A stretch of 64,000 nt of DNA from positions 620,001-684,000 of the forward strand of contig CBDATG010000003.1 in assembly GCA_965200145.1 (NCBI GenBank), read 5' to 3'. Positions 8,896 through 17,830 of this stretch are shown here, piece after piece. The notes under the pieces are model-generated. The model searched no databases, was not told the DNA's origin, and worked only from the letters and a program-made list of their open reading frames with translations. Position numbers and translations under genes: made by a program. The stretch is from CBDATG01 sp965200145. GTDB lineage: Bacteria > Chloroflexota > Dehalococcoidia > Lucifugimonadales > Lucifugimonadaceae. Within the stretch, counting starts at the first letter, position 1. Every line of letters starts with the position of its first letter.

Positions 8896-10287
8896 TTGCA
8901 CACATTGCGACTTGTAACACGGACTGACAAGCTAGGCGGTAAAAGGTTGGTACACGCGGACGACATCTCAGGTCGGCTGTTGCGGTCGGCGACTTCGATT
9001 GGGAAGTCTGCTGAGGTCTTCTCGGTGGAGTCGGATAGTCGGACTGTTCAGTTTGAAGCGAATCAGGCTAAGAATGTCTCGACACGTCAGTCGTCTGGAC
9101 ATGCCTTGCGTTTGATCAGCCGTGATGGTCGAGTTGGTTTCGCATCGACTACTGACGGTTCGCGTGTCGAAGAGCTTGTAGATCGCGCTTCGGACGCGGC
9201 CGAGTACGGTGCCGAGGCCCTGTTCGAGTTGCCGGGCCAGTCATCGTATCCGTCTGTAGAGTCATCGGACGCGCGGGTATCGGATATCGCGGCTGACGAG
9301 ATGCTGCAGGTCGGCGGTGATATCGTTGCGCGGGTGTTGGCGGAGTTCCCCGAAGCGTTGTGCGATGTGCATGTAACCACAGTGCGTCATGAGCAGCGGA
9401 TCGCCAACTCCGCGGGCGCGAGCATCGAGTCACTCGGCACCCAGCACGGCGTGTCAGTTGGCGCGGAGATCATCAGCGGAACGGACATGCTCAGTGTTTG
9501 GGACGGTATCAGCTCGGGTGCTAAGTTGCTTGCAGCCGACGTTGATGCGGTAGTTGAGCGGTTATTGGCGAACTTGCGCAACTCGCAACGAATCGTGTCT
9601 GCACCGGTCGGCAACGACATTCCCGTTGTGTTCACTCCGCCCGGGTTCGCAGGCTCGTTGTTGCCACCTCTACTGTCAGGTTTCAGCGGTACCAATGTCG
9701 CGACTGGTTCGTCTCCGTTGATTGATCGTTGGGGAGAGAAGGCATTTGACGACCGGGTGACGCTTTACGACGACCCGTTGCGTTCATTCACATCTGGCAC
9801 GCGTGGCACGGATGATGAGGGCATTCCTGCTCGACGGGTCGATTTCATCACGGACGGTGTTATCGGTTCACCGTTCCTGGACCTGCAGACTGCCGCGAAG
9901 TGTGACATGGAGTCAAACGGATGCGGATTGCGTGGGCTGAGCACGACTCCGTCTCCTGCCACATCGTTTGTGAGCATGATGCCCGGCGATACCGCACCTG
10001 ATGCCATGATCGGAGATGTAGAGCGAGGCATCGTGGTGCAGCAGTTGCTGGGAGCAGGTCAAGGCAATCAGCTCGGCGGCGAGTTCCGCGCGAACCTGAG
10101 TCTTGGCTTCCTGATCGAGTCGGGCGAGATAGCAGGGCGGGTTAAGGACACGATGATATCCGGCAACGTCTACGAGGTGTTGAATCGAGTCGATGCGATA
10201 TCGTCGGAGACCCAATTGGTCTGGGGCAGTCGCGAGCTGCCGACGCTTCGTTGCACGGGTGTTGAAGTAGCGGCGGCTACCGGATGA
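8896..10287 (+). CDS. TldE/PmbA-type protease subunit
   Basis: 463 residues with a TTG start at 8896 chosen by position just after tldD. No strong ribosome site is seen, so the exact start is uncertain. The protein has the TldD/PmbA fold pattern but lacks the HExxxH zinc motif, as expected for the non-catalytic partner. Recognisable family stretches include SAGASIESLGTQ, VVFTPPGFAGSLLPPLL and MISGNVYEVLNRVDAIS near the C-terminus. It should pair with TldD in the cytoplasm to form the peptide-processing chamber. The next gene starts eight bases downstream. Confidence 0.88.
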   Translation: MHTLRLVTRTDKLGGKRLVHADDISGRLLRSATSIGKSAEVFSVESDSRTVQFEANQAKNVSTRQSSGHALRLISRDGRVGFASTTDGSRVEELVDRASDAAEYGAEALFELPGQSSYPSVESSDARVSDIAADEMLQVGGDIVARVLAEFPEALCDVHVTTVRHEQRIANSAGASIESLGTQHGVSVGAEIISGTDMLSVWDGISSGAKLLAADVDAVVERLLANLRNSQRIVSAPVGNDIPVVFTPPGFAGSLLPPLLSGFSGTNVATGSSPLIDRWGEKAFDDRVTLYDDPLRSFTSGTRGTDDEGIPARRVDFITDGVIGSPFLDLQTAAKCDMESNGCGLRGLSTTPSPATSFVSMMPGDTAPDAMIGDVERGIVVQQLLGAGQGNQLGGEFRANLSLGFLIESGEIAGRVKDTMISGNVYEVLNRVDAISSETQLVWGSRELPTLRCTGVEVAAATG

Positions 10288-10294
10288 CGAAACG

Positions 10295-11455
10295 ATGTCG
10301 GATGCCGTCAATGAGTTCCTTGAGTCTGTAGACGTAGCAGACGGCGCGGTGCCGTCTGACGACGCGTTGCGTGGGCTGTCGGGATTGAGCCGCGTCGACG
10401 CTACGGAGTTGCTCGCCACCTGGGATGAATGGCCAGTTGGCATTGTCAGAGACACGGTGCGACGGCCTGGCGAGATGGCAGCTGCGGACGGTGGTGTTGA
10501 GTTTGACGATCTGTTCTCGCTGTGCCTGACCAATGATGATGCTGAGATTCGAGAGTGTGCGGTCGTCGCTCTGACAGGCAACGGTGACTCGCGTCTGGTG
10601 GCGGCTTTCTCGGGACTGTTGCGAAACGATCCGGCGGAAGCAGTGCGTGAGAAATCGGTCCTTGCTCTAGGGGCATACGCCGACTTCGCAGAAGCCGGCC
10701 GTTTGAGCCCGCACAGGTTGCGGCGAGTGCGCGCGACGCTTGAGGACGCGACAGATGACGCTTCGCTTCGTGTAGCAGGCGCGGCACTGATCGCATATGC
10801 TGCATTGCCCGACGATTCTCCGACCGAGCAGATAGAGTCTTGGTGCGACCGTTTTGGCGAGGATGCCGTTCCGATGTCGTTCGCGTTTGCGGCGATGGGA
10901 AGTTCCAGTGAGCGTCATTGGTTCCCAGATGTCGTTCAAGCACTCGATCACCCGTCGGCGCTTGTCAGGGTATCGGCGACCGTGGCGTTCGGCCAGCTGG
11001 CGAATGCGGACGATGACCTCGGATATCTGGAGGTTCAGCTAGACGATGATTCCCTAGAGGTGCAGATGGCAGCGGTGACGGCGTTGGGGATGATCGGCAC
11101 GAGCGATGCGCGGGAGATGCTGGCAGGAGCGATAGAGGATACGCCAGAGCCATCGGTGCGAGAAGCGGCAGAGTCTGCGCTACGCCGGTTGAAAGACGAA
11201 GACGAGCTGCGGCAAGCAATAACCCCAGAGATGGAAGAGTCGGGATTATACGGCGGCGGTGGCACTGCCGTGATGCGCGGCAGAGACATAGGCAGATACG
11301 ACGCCCCAACGGAAGAGGGCTGGGGGATGGTGTCTGGAGGCGATGCTGAGGAGGATGGCGACGGTGGTGCGGGCCAAAGCGACGAGGATGAGGACATAGG
11401 AGAGGATCTGGAGGACTGGTACGAGTCGGAGGAGTTCTGGCGCGGAATGGGATGA
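10295..11455 (+). CDS. HEAT-repeat protein with acidic tail
   Basis: 386 residues. From about residue 65 to 290 it has repeated helical pairs of HEAT/PBS-lyase type (for example DDAEIRECAVVALTGNGD, PSALVRVSATVAFGQLAN, DSLEVQMAAVTALGMIGT). The last 70 residues are Gly-rich and then strongly acidic (DEDEDIGEDLEDWYESEE). No signal peptide or membrane segment is present. HEAT proteins are usually scaffolds, so a specific role cannot be assigned. It directly follows tldE (seven-base gap) and may share its transcript. Its last codons (EEFWRGMG plus stop) recur as decayed copies between the downstream paralogues, which marks it as the left edge of a tandem duplication. Confidence 0.75.
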   Translation: MSDAVNEFLESVDVADGAVPSDDALRGLSGLSRVDATELLATWDEWPVGIVRDTVRRPGEMAAADGGVEFDDLFSLCLTNDDAEIRECAVVALTGNGDSRLVAAFSGLLRNDPAEAVREKSVLALGAYADFAEAGRLSPHRLRRVRATLEDATDDASLRVAGAALIAYAALPDDSPTEQIESWCDRFGEDAVPMSFAFAAMGSSSERHWFPDVVQALDHPSALVRVSATVAFGQLANADDDLGYLEVQLDDDSLEVQMAAVTALGMIGTSDAREMLAGAIEDTPEPSVREAAESALRRLKDEDELRQAITPEMEESGLYGGGGTAVMRGRDIGRYDAPTEEGWGMVSGGDAEEDGDGGAGQSDEDEDIGEDLEDWYESEEFWRGMG

Positions 11456-11533
11456 GAAGCACCCGCGGTTTCGCCACGGTTCGGGATGTTTAACTGAGGT
11501 CGTATGTTGAACGCCGGCTTGGATCGACCAATC

Positions 11534-12634
11534 ATGACAACGTCCAACGACATACACAACGAGGCGATGGATTACGCCGAGTACGCCTTAAGCGCGAAGC
11601 GGCGAGGAGATACAGTTGAAGCGGCTCAACTCTTCGCGAAGTCGTTGGAACTCGAACGCCAGGCGATAGACCTGCTCACCGAGCAGGTAGAGCCTGAATA
11701 CTCCATCCTGCACCGGAGTGCGGCCACGCTTGCCCTGGATTGTGGCGAGTTCAGATTAGCGGAGCAGATCGCCTCAAAGGCACTCGCGGGAGATCCGCCT
11801 GAGCACGTGGTGTGGCAGCTTCGTTCCGTAATGGAGCAGGTCACCCAGCACGACCACCTCCGCTTGAACGGCTTAGCGTTAGCCGAAGACGAGTTGCAGA
11901 TGAGCCTCGCCGGAAGCATGATCGGGCCCGGACTGGCGTCCCTTGACGACTTTATTCCCAGGGCAGACGGCATGCGGAAACTGATGCGACGGGTGTCGCA
12001 GCACCGCAACGGGCAAGCGCACACCGAGAACGGGTCCGCGGACGTACACCGACTTCCTGCTCCCGATGTACTCATCTCGCCGTTACGGGCGGGTAGCGTC
12101 GCCGTCACATTGAAGATCGGCAGTCCAGTTGAGCCCGAGTTTCCAGAGGTCATCGGGAGCACAGCACTGGTTGACGAAACCTTGGATGTGATTGAGTTGA
12201 TCGCAAGCTCGGACTCAGCCGGGCTCGCATCAAAGTGCCCTGACGAGGCCTACAGACGCAATTTCGTCCAGCTAGTTCGCAACATCGCACCTGACGGAGA
12301 CAGAGTCACGCAAGTGGGTTTCACCGCCGTGTCGTCAGGCAAGGAACGCACCCTACCGCTGACGACTACCAGGGCGGAGTTAAGCAGGCACAGCCGCACG
12401 GCCGCCCCTGATGCACGCGAAGAGGCGATAACTGGACGGCTGTTGGCAGCAGACGGCACGAGTCAGCGCAATCAGTCAATCCAGGTAGTCCAACCAGACG
12501 GCACAAAGCGCAGAATCAAGGTGCCCGCAGGCATGATGGACGACATAGTGCGCCCGCTCTGGAACGAAGAGGTGACGGCACTGTGCACGGTGCGCGGTAA
12601 GACGGCGACGCTGGTGGAGGTCGAGGGGATTTAG
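11534..12634 (+). CDS. TPR-like accessory protein, paralogue 1
   Basis: About 366 residues, family not recognised. The ATG at 11534 is preferred over 11504 because the product then aligns from its first residues (MTTSNDIHNEAM) with the paralogue at 17827 (MTSWVESHNNAM). Residues 1-95 are helical and TPR- or MIT-like: YALSAKRRGDTVEAAQLFAK, then SAATLALDCGEFRLAEQIAS and KALAGDPPEHV. A middle segment has LRAGSVAVTLKIG. The C-terminal domain has YRRNFVQLVRNIAPDG, ITGRLLAADGT and PAGMMDDIVRPLW, probably a small beta barrel. No catalytic motif is evident. Paralogues are at 12768 and 17827, and the neighbourhood contains restriction-modification-like genes, so a defence-associated role is a reasonable guess only. 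Confidence 0.65.
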   Translation: MTTSNDIHNEAMDYAEYALSAKRRGDTVEAAQLFAKSLELERQAIDLLTEQVEPEYSILHRSAATLALDCGEFRLAEQIASKALAGDPPEHVVWQLRSVMEQVTQHDHLRLNGLALAEDELQMSLAGSMIGPGLASLDDFIPRADGMRKLMRRVSQHRNGQAHTENGSADVHRLPAPDVLISPLRAGSVAVTLKIGSPVEPEFPEVIGSTALVDETLDVIELIASSDSAGLASKCPDEAYRRNFVQLVRNIAPDGDRVTQVGFTAVSSGKERTLPLTTTRAELSRHSRTAAPDAREEAITGRLLAADGTSQRNQSIQVVQPDGTKRRIKVPAGMMDDIVRPLWNEEVTALCTVRGKTATLVEVEGI

Positions 12635-12767
12635 AGGTGCGTCGAACGCGCGCCTGGCATGAATCTGGTGGGTTCGGGCGCAGGATGTGGTCACGCGGGA
12701 TGTTCGCCACCTACCTATCTGTAAAAGCAAGGTTGTACGATAATGCGGGAACATGGATCGATTAATT

Positions 12768-13871
12768 GTGTCTACTTTCAACGACAAACATAACGAGGCG
12801 ATGGACCTGACGTACTACGCCTTGAAAGCACGGCGACGCGGCGATGTTGATGTTGCACATGACCTGTTCGTCAAGGCTCTGAAGCTGGAGCAAGATGCCT
12901 TGGACGTAATGGGCGATGTTGGCGAGCCGATATACTCCACGACGTATCGCAGCGCGGCTACTTTAGCGTTGGACTGCAACGATTTTCGCCTCGCAGAGAA
13001 GCTGGCATCGAAGGCTCTAGCAGGTGACCCTCCCTCATACTTGGTTTGGCAGTTACGAGAGGTCATTGAGCGGGCAAAGTTCGGTACCCATCTAGACTTG
13101 GTAGGTGTCGAGCTTGGCCCCGAAGAGGTCCAATTGAGCGTTGCGGGAGGTGCCGTAGGGTACGGCGAAGTGCTGTACGATGATTTCATGCCGAGAGTTG
13201 ACGGGACCAGGAAGCTGATTAACCGTGTCTGGGACTATGAAGCCGGACGAGGGCACGCCGAACAAAACGGTTCGCCAGAGGTAAGCCACGCCGGCTTGCC
13301 GTTGGTCATGTCGATCCCGCGCGAAGGCAGTATGGCGGTTACGCTGAAGATCGGAATGCCGAGACAACCAGCACTACCGGAAGTGTTGGGAACCGCTGAT
13401 GTCATAGCCAAATCGTTGGATGTCATTGAGACAGTTGCCAGTTCGGACGATGAAGAGCTGGCAACCGCCTATCCCGATGAGACGTACAGAAGGAACTTCG
13501 TGCAATTGGTGAAGCTGATCGCGCCAGACGGTGATCGCGTGACACAAGTGGGTTTCACGACTGTCCGCTTGGGCGCAGAACGCAAGTTGCCGCTAACGAC
13601 GACCAAGTCAGAGTTGAACAGGTACAGCCGGCCGACCAGTCCAGAGGCACGAGAAGAAACGATAACCGGCCGTCTACTGTTCGCCGATGGCACACGCCAG
13701 CGCAGTCAATCGATCAAGGTGCTCCAAGCCGACGGCAAACCACCGCGCACGATCAAGGTACCGGCGGGCATGATGGATGACATAGTGCGCCCGCTGTGGA
13801 ACGAAGAGGTAACAGCACTGTGCACGGTAAAGGGGAAGACAACAACGCTGGTGGAGGTCGAGGGGGTTTAG
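12768..13871 (+). CDS. TPR-like accessory protein, paralogue 2
   Basis: About 367 residues, closely related to the gene at 11534 over its whole length: HNEAMDLTYYALKARRRGD, SAATLALDCNDFRLAEKLAS, MAVTLKIGMP, YRRNFVQLVKLIAPDGDR, GRLLFADGT, PAGMMDDIVRPLWNEEV. GTG at 12768 matches the family start. ATG at 12753 would add five residues. The upstream region holds an extended -10 like element (TACGATAAT, about 12737-12745) that recurs at 13957-13965. It forms a tandem pair with paralogue 1. Function unknown. Confidence 0.65.
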   Translation: MSTFNDKHNEAMDLTYYALKARRRGDVDVAHDLFVKALKLEQDALDVMGDVGEPIYSTTYRSAATLALDCNDFRLAEKLASKALAGDPPSYLVWQLREVIERAKFGTHLDLVGVELGPEEVQLSVAGGAVGYGEVLYDDFMPRVDGTRKLINRVWDYEAGRGHAEQNGSPEVSHAGLPLVMSIPREGSMAVTLKIGMPRQPALPEVLGTADVIAKSLDVIETVASSDDEELATAYPDETYRRNFVQLVKLIAPDGDRVTQVGFTTVRLGAERKLPLTTTKSELNRYSRPTSPEAREETITGRLLFADGTRQRSQSIKVLQADGKPPRTIKVPAGMMDDIVRPLWNEEVTALCTVKGKTTTLVEVEGV

Positions 13872-13875
13872 GGCG

Positions 13876-14015
13876 TGTCGGATGAGTTCTGGCGCGGGAC
13901 GCGGTGACGGAGGAGGTTTCGCCACTTGCCTGTCTGTAAATGCAAGGCTGTGCGATAATGCGCGAACATTGATTGATCAATCCTGACTTCATTCAACTAC
14001 ATACATAACGAGGCG
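13876..14015 (+). pseudogene. Relic of a further HEAT-tail / TPR-like duplicate
   Basis: At 13879-13905 the sequence reads DEFWRGTR plus stop, a decayed copy of the HEAT-gene end (EEFWRGMG plus stop at 11430-11455). It is followed by TTTCGCCAC, a promoter-like stretch (CTGTCTGTAAATGCAAGGC and TGCGATAAT) and a start region ending CATAACGAGGCGA. All of these match the upstream and 5' end of paralogue 2 at 12700-12800. The rest of that gene is absent, and the RM-like gene starts at 14033. This is the stump of an additional tandem copy replaced or interrupted by the RM gene. Confidence 0.6.
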
Positions 14016-14032
14016 ACTGGGAGTAAATCGGC

Positions 14033-17023
14033 ATGCCCTACGAGGAAGAGCAGCTCAACGGCCGGATAGCGAGCCGCATCCGTCATCTAACCGCGGATCT
14101 CGGCTGGGATGTAAGAGAAGAGGCCCGGGGTATGCTATTGGAGGAGAGGCTCAAGAAGCCCGACATCGTGTTAACTCGTGCGGACGCTCCCCCAGTCGTT
14201 ATCGAGAACGAGTACACACCGGGTGTGACACTCGAGCAGGACTGCCTGAGTCGACTAGGATACACGTTGGAGACAGATGACGGCGGACGCGGCGGCACGG
14301 TCTCCGTGGTGTTCGCCCTGCGGTCGCCCGAAGCCTTGCGGGAATGTCGGCATGGCGATGAAGCGGATGCGAAATTGCAGGAAGGCGAGGAGTTGGAGTT
14401 CGCCGTATATCGAGGCCGGCCGGACGACTACAGCAGATTCCCCCGCGACGGCTTCCTGCGCGGGGACATGGTTGACCTCGTCAACTTCGTGAAACCCGCG
14501 TCGATACCCGAAGACATCGTCAACCAAGCTGCCGATGTGTTGACGAGAGGTTCCAACGCGGCTGCGGCCATCCTAATAAGGTATTCGGCCACGCGCTACA
14601 ACTTCGGCGCGAAGCTAGGCGAGAAGTTGCGTCAGCCTTGGCCGGACCCGTACGATGTGGTCAATGGAAAGCAGGCCAAAGCAGACGCAGAGGCCAGGAT
14701 GCAGACGGCCAAGATGTGCGCGACGATGTTGATTAACGCCTTCGCTTACCAGCAGAGCCTGTCCGGCCATCATGCAGACATCGTTGACATGGAGACTGCA
14801 CGCACGAGCAGGGGCGTGCACGAACTGACCAAGACGATCGTGATCCAAGAGTGGGAGAAGATTCTCAAGGTAAATTACTGGCCGATATTTCACATCGCGT
14901 TGGAACTTCTGCTTGAGCTACCGATTGACGCGGTGGCGGAGATGTTGCCAGGGATGCTTAAGACAGCGGACGGCATACAAGCGGCGATGCGCCAGAACGA
15001 TATCGCAGGCATAGTCTTCCAGAGGTTGATCGCGGACAGAAAAACTTTGAAGACCTACTACACGCGTCCCGAGAGCGCGGTGTTAGTGGCCCATTTAGGA
15101 GTGCATGATGACAAGGACTGGTCCGATCCGGATATTGTGAAGGATTACCGGATCGCGGACTATGCTTGTGGCACAGGTGGGTTGGTGTTGGCGGCGTATC
15201 AGCGTGTGCGGGATTTGCATCGGGCGCATGGCGGGTCGCCAGATGGGTTGCACTCGCACATGATGGAGGAATCCTTGACAGCCTGCGACATCATGCCGGC
15301 GGCGGTGCACCTGTCGTCGTCACTACTGTCCTCTGTTGCTCCGAGTGAGACTTATCGGGGGACTAGGAATATCCTTTACCCTTTCGGAGGAGTTCGTGAT
15401 TCGAACGGTGAGCTGGAGCGTGATTGCAATGGGGGTCCGGTGGTGCGTCTCGGTGCGTTGGACCTGTTGGACCTGCGTTCGACGAAACAGCAGGTAGTGT
15501 TGCCCCTGGATGAACGGATGGCCTTAGGTTCTAACGGTCGGCGCCTCCCGGCCGAGGTCGAGATGGCACCAGCTAGCCAGGACCTCGTGATTATGAACCC
15601 GCCATTCAAAAGGCAATCGCAACACCAGGATTCCGTGTTCTCGTCTTTCGGCACAACGGACGAAGAGCAGAAGGCAATGAAGAAACGCGAGAAGTATCTC
15701 AGCAAGAACACCATCGGGGGCGTGTCAACCGGTCTTGGTAGCCACTTCTCGGTTATCGCGGACAACATGGTGAAGCCCGGCGGCCGCGTTGCACTGATAC
15801 TGCCGCTAACCTCGATGATTGGCGGTAGCCACGCCAACGGCAGGTCGCTCGGTTGGCAGAAACTACGCGATCTGCTGATTGGAAATTACACGGACATCAT
15901 CGTACTGTCGCTGGCAAGCCACGAATCAACGACCGCTTCGTTTTCTGCTGATACCAATATAGGCGAGGTGGTCATCATCGCCAGGAGATTGCGCGAGGAT
16001 GAGTCGGCGGTGGAGTCCGCCCATTTCGTGAATCTGAAAGCGAGGCCGGCCACTAGCCTGGCGGCGCAAGAGACGGCCCGTGTCGTACGCTCGTTAGTGA
16101 GATCAACCACTGAAATAGGTAAGAGCGCGCCTATAATGATCGGGTCGGATAACCTGGGCTTCGTGTCATTGGAGAGTATCAGCCCACATCGTAAATGGTC
16201 GGCTGTCCGGGTCGCAGACCACGGAGTCTACCGACGCGTGAAGCTGTTATCCGATGGCGAGTTGCTTCTGCCAAGGGATTACCTCGCGAAGCCTATTCCT
16301 GTTACACGTCTAGGTGCCATCGGCGAGGCCGGAATAAACTGGGCAGCGATTGGTCAGACCTTTGACACGACAAAGGCACCTCATGCACAGTCGGAGTATC
16401 CGTTTCTTTGGAGTCTTGATTTCCGACAACAAGACAGAATGCAGGTTGAGCCGGACGCGTCGGGCGAGCCGCACCCTGGGCGAGAAGCTAAGGCCGTGCA
16501 GCTATGGTCGTCGTGCGCAAGTAAATTACATATCACCCGCTTTATGCGTTTCAACTCAAATGCTAACGCCGCCGCGTTCACCGAACGTCTCAGTGGCGGA
16601 GGTCAGGCTTGGCCAAGCCTGAAGATGGAGTCAGAGGAATATGAGCGAGCAACCTGCGCGTGGTTCAGCTCAACACTTGGCGTGATGTGCTACTGGATTG
16701 AGAGCAATCGCACGCAATTGGCGCGTGGTGGTACCAGCGTCACTGGCATCCCGAACATTGCCACATTGGACCTTCGGCGCCTGTCGCCGGACCAACTCGC
16801 GGCGGCAGTCGCCGTATTCGATGACCTCTGCCGTGAGAGGATGCTGCCAGCTAACGAGGCTTACAGGGACCCCGTGCGACACGAGATAGACAAGCGATTC
16901 TTGGTGACAGTCCTCGGCTTGGGCGAAGAGGCAGTTGACCAGTTCGCGATACTTCGCAACCAGTGGTGCGCTGAGCCCACTGTCACCGGCACCAAAAGGA
17001 CGGGCATCCAATTCAACACATGA
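14033..17023 (+). CDS. Single-chain RM-like enzyme: nuclease-type N-terminus plus N6-adenine methylase
   Basis: 996 residues. The N-terminus has KKPDIVLT (about residue 41) and VVIENEYTPG (about 57), a D...ExE pattern reminiscent of PD-(D/E)XK nucleases with the usual lysine replaced. The central domain is a gamma-class N6-adenine methylase: SAM motif IADYACGTGGLVLAAY (about 374) and catalytic DLVIMNPPFKR (about 517-527). The C-terminal 350 residues (from about 640) probably recognise DNA. Overall it resembles Eco57I-type IIG enzymes or HsdM/PglX-like methylases. No separate R or S subunit gene is adjacent. A related gene is at 50067 on the other strand. It probably methylates and possibly restricts DNA. 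Cutting activity is inference. Confidence 0.8.
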   Translation: MPYEEEQLNGRIASRIRHLTADLGWDVREEARGMLLEERLKKPDIVLTRADAPPVVIENEYTPGVTLEQDCLSRLGYTLETDDGGRGGTVSVVFALRSPEALRECRHGDEADAKLQEGEELEFAVYRGRPDDYSRFPRDGFLRGDMVDLVNFVKPASIPEDIVNQAADVLTRGSNAAAAILIRYSATRYNFGAKLGEKLRQPWPDPYDVVNGKQAKADAEARMQTAKMCATMLINAFAYQQSLSGHHADIVDMETARTSRGVHELTKTIVIQEWEKILKVNYWPIFHIALELLLELPIDAVAEMLPGMLKTADGIQAAMRQNDIAGIVFQRLIADRKTLKTYYTRPESAVLVAHLGVHDDKDWSDPDIVKDYRIADYACGTGGLVLAAYQRVRDLHRAHGGSPDGLHSHMMEESLTACDIMPAAVHLSSSLLSSVAPSETYRGTRNILYPFGGVRDSNGELERDCNGGPVVRLGALDLLDLRSTKQQVVLPLDERMALGSNGRRLPAEVEMAPASQDLVIMNPPFKRQSQHQDSVFSSFGTTDEEQKAMKKREKYLSKNTIGGVSTGLGSHFSVIADNMVKPGGRVALILPLTSMIGGSHANGRSLGWQKLRDLLIGNYTDIIVLSLASHESTTASFSADTNIGEVVIIARRLREDESAVESAHFVNLKARPATSLAAQETARVVRSLVRSTTEIGKSAPIMIGSDNLGFVSLESISPHRKWSAVRVADHGVYRRVKLLSDGELLLPRDYLAKPIPVTRLGAIGEAGINWAAIGQTFDTTKAPHAQSEYPFLWSLDFRQQDRMQVEPDASGEPHPGREAKAVQLWSSCASKLHITRFMRFNSNANAAAFTERLSGGGQAWPSLKMESEEYERATCAWFSSTLGVMCYWIESNRTQLARGGTSVTGIPNIATLDLRRLSPDQLAAAVAVFDDLCRERMLPANEAYRDPVRHEIDKRFLVTVLGLGEEAVDQFAILRNQWCAEPTVTGTKRTGIQFNT

Positions 17024-17284
17024 CCTATAAGATGCGAAGTGCATCGAGACTGATGCCTTGACTCATTGCGTTGCCCCAGTCTATCCAGTTATGATACTCT
17101 CGTCATCGCCCGAAGCGACGACCTTGCAAGTGACGACACGAATCCTCTAGTAGTAGTGGACTGTTTCGTGGGACTAGAGTTGAACTGATCACTCTCATTC
17201 AAGTTGAACCGCTGCTCGTCTGCGGTGTAACATTGCTTGCCGAGACCAACGCCGTACTGCGTTGACGGGTACTAACCTCTCAAC

Positions 17285-17830
17285 ATGCCTAAAGCCCTGC
17301 CCCTAATAAACCTGAGCGACTTAGGTGCAGTGTCGTTCCCTGGATTGACGAAGGCTCAGGGCAACAACCTTGCCGAGGCCGCTGCCTTCTGTTTGCACCT
17401 ATTGGGACATGTTCAAGGGGTGCAACTCAGGGTAACTGATGGTGCGAAAGTGTCCTATCAAATCACTTGGACAAACCTCCCTAACAATGTCGCGGCCGCA
17501 AGGAACGACCACCAAGAAGCGACTGAGGAAGGAGCCGCGGGCTTGGCCATTCTCTTGGCTCAACGGCATCTGGGATACGATGTCACCCTGAGGTCACGCA
17601 AGGGGACAGGATACGATTACCGGATGCGTAAGTTAGGAGCGCAAGGCGAGGAGGTAACAGCCAGATTCGAAGTTTCAGGGACCCTCGACCCGCCCCCGAG
17701 TGAAGTTAATCGTCGCATGAACCGAAAGATCAAACAGGTCAAAGCGCACGAGCAACCATGGGATGACTCGCCCGCATTCGTAATGGTGATTGAATTCAAG
17801 ACACCAATGGCTAGGATCGTCGAATCATGA
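17285..17830 (+). CDS. Small protein with D...ExxG nuclease-like pattern, coupled to TPR-like paralogue 3
   Basis: 181 residues, ATG at 17285, no signal peptide. The second half has KGTGYDYRMRK (about 103-113) followed by TARFEVSGTLD (about 123-133), then a basic helix VNRRMNRKIKQVK and a hydrophobic strand AFVMVIEFKT. The Asp plus Glu on neighbouring strands resembles a PD-(D/E)XK-like core, but the expected Lys is Ser, so catalysis is doubtful. The stop overlaps the next start (ATGA at 17827-17830), so the two products are probably made in a fixed ratio. Family not recognised. A toxin/antitoxin- or effector/adaptor-type pair is possible. Confidence 0.6.
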   Translation: MPKALPLINLSDLGAVSFPGLTKAQGNNLAEAAAFCLHLLGHVQGVQLRVTDGAKVSYQITWTNLPNNVAAARNDHQEATEEGAAGLAILLAQRHLGYDVTLRSRKGTGYDYRMRKLGAQGEEVTARFEVSGTLDPPPSEVNRRMNRKIKQVKAHEQPWDDSPAFVMVIEFKTPMARIVES

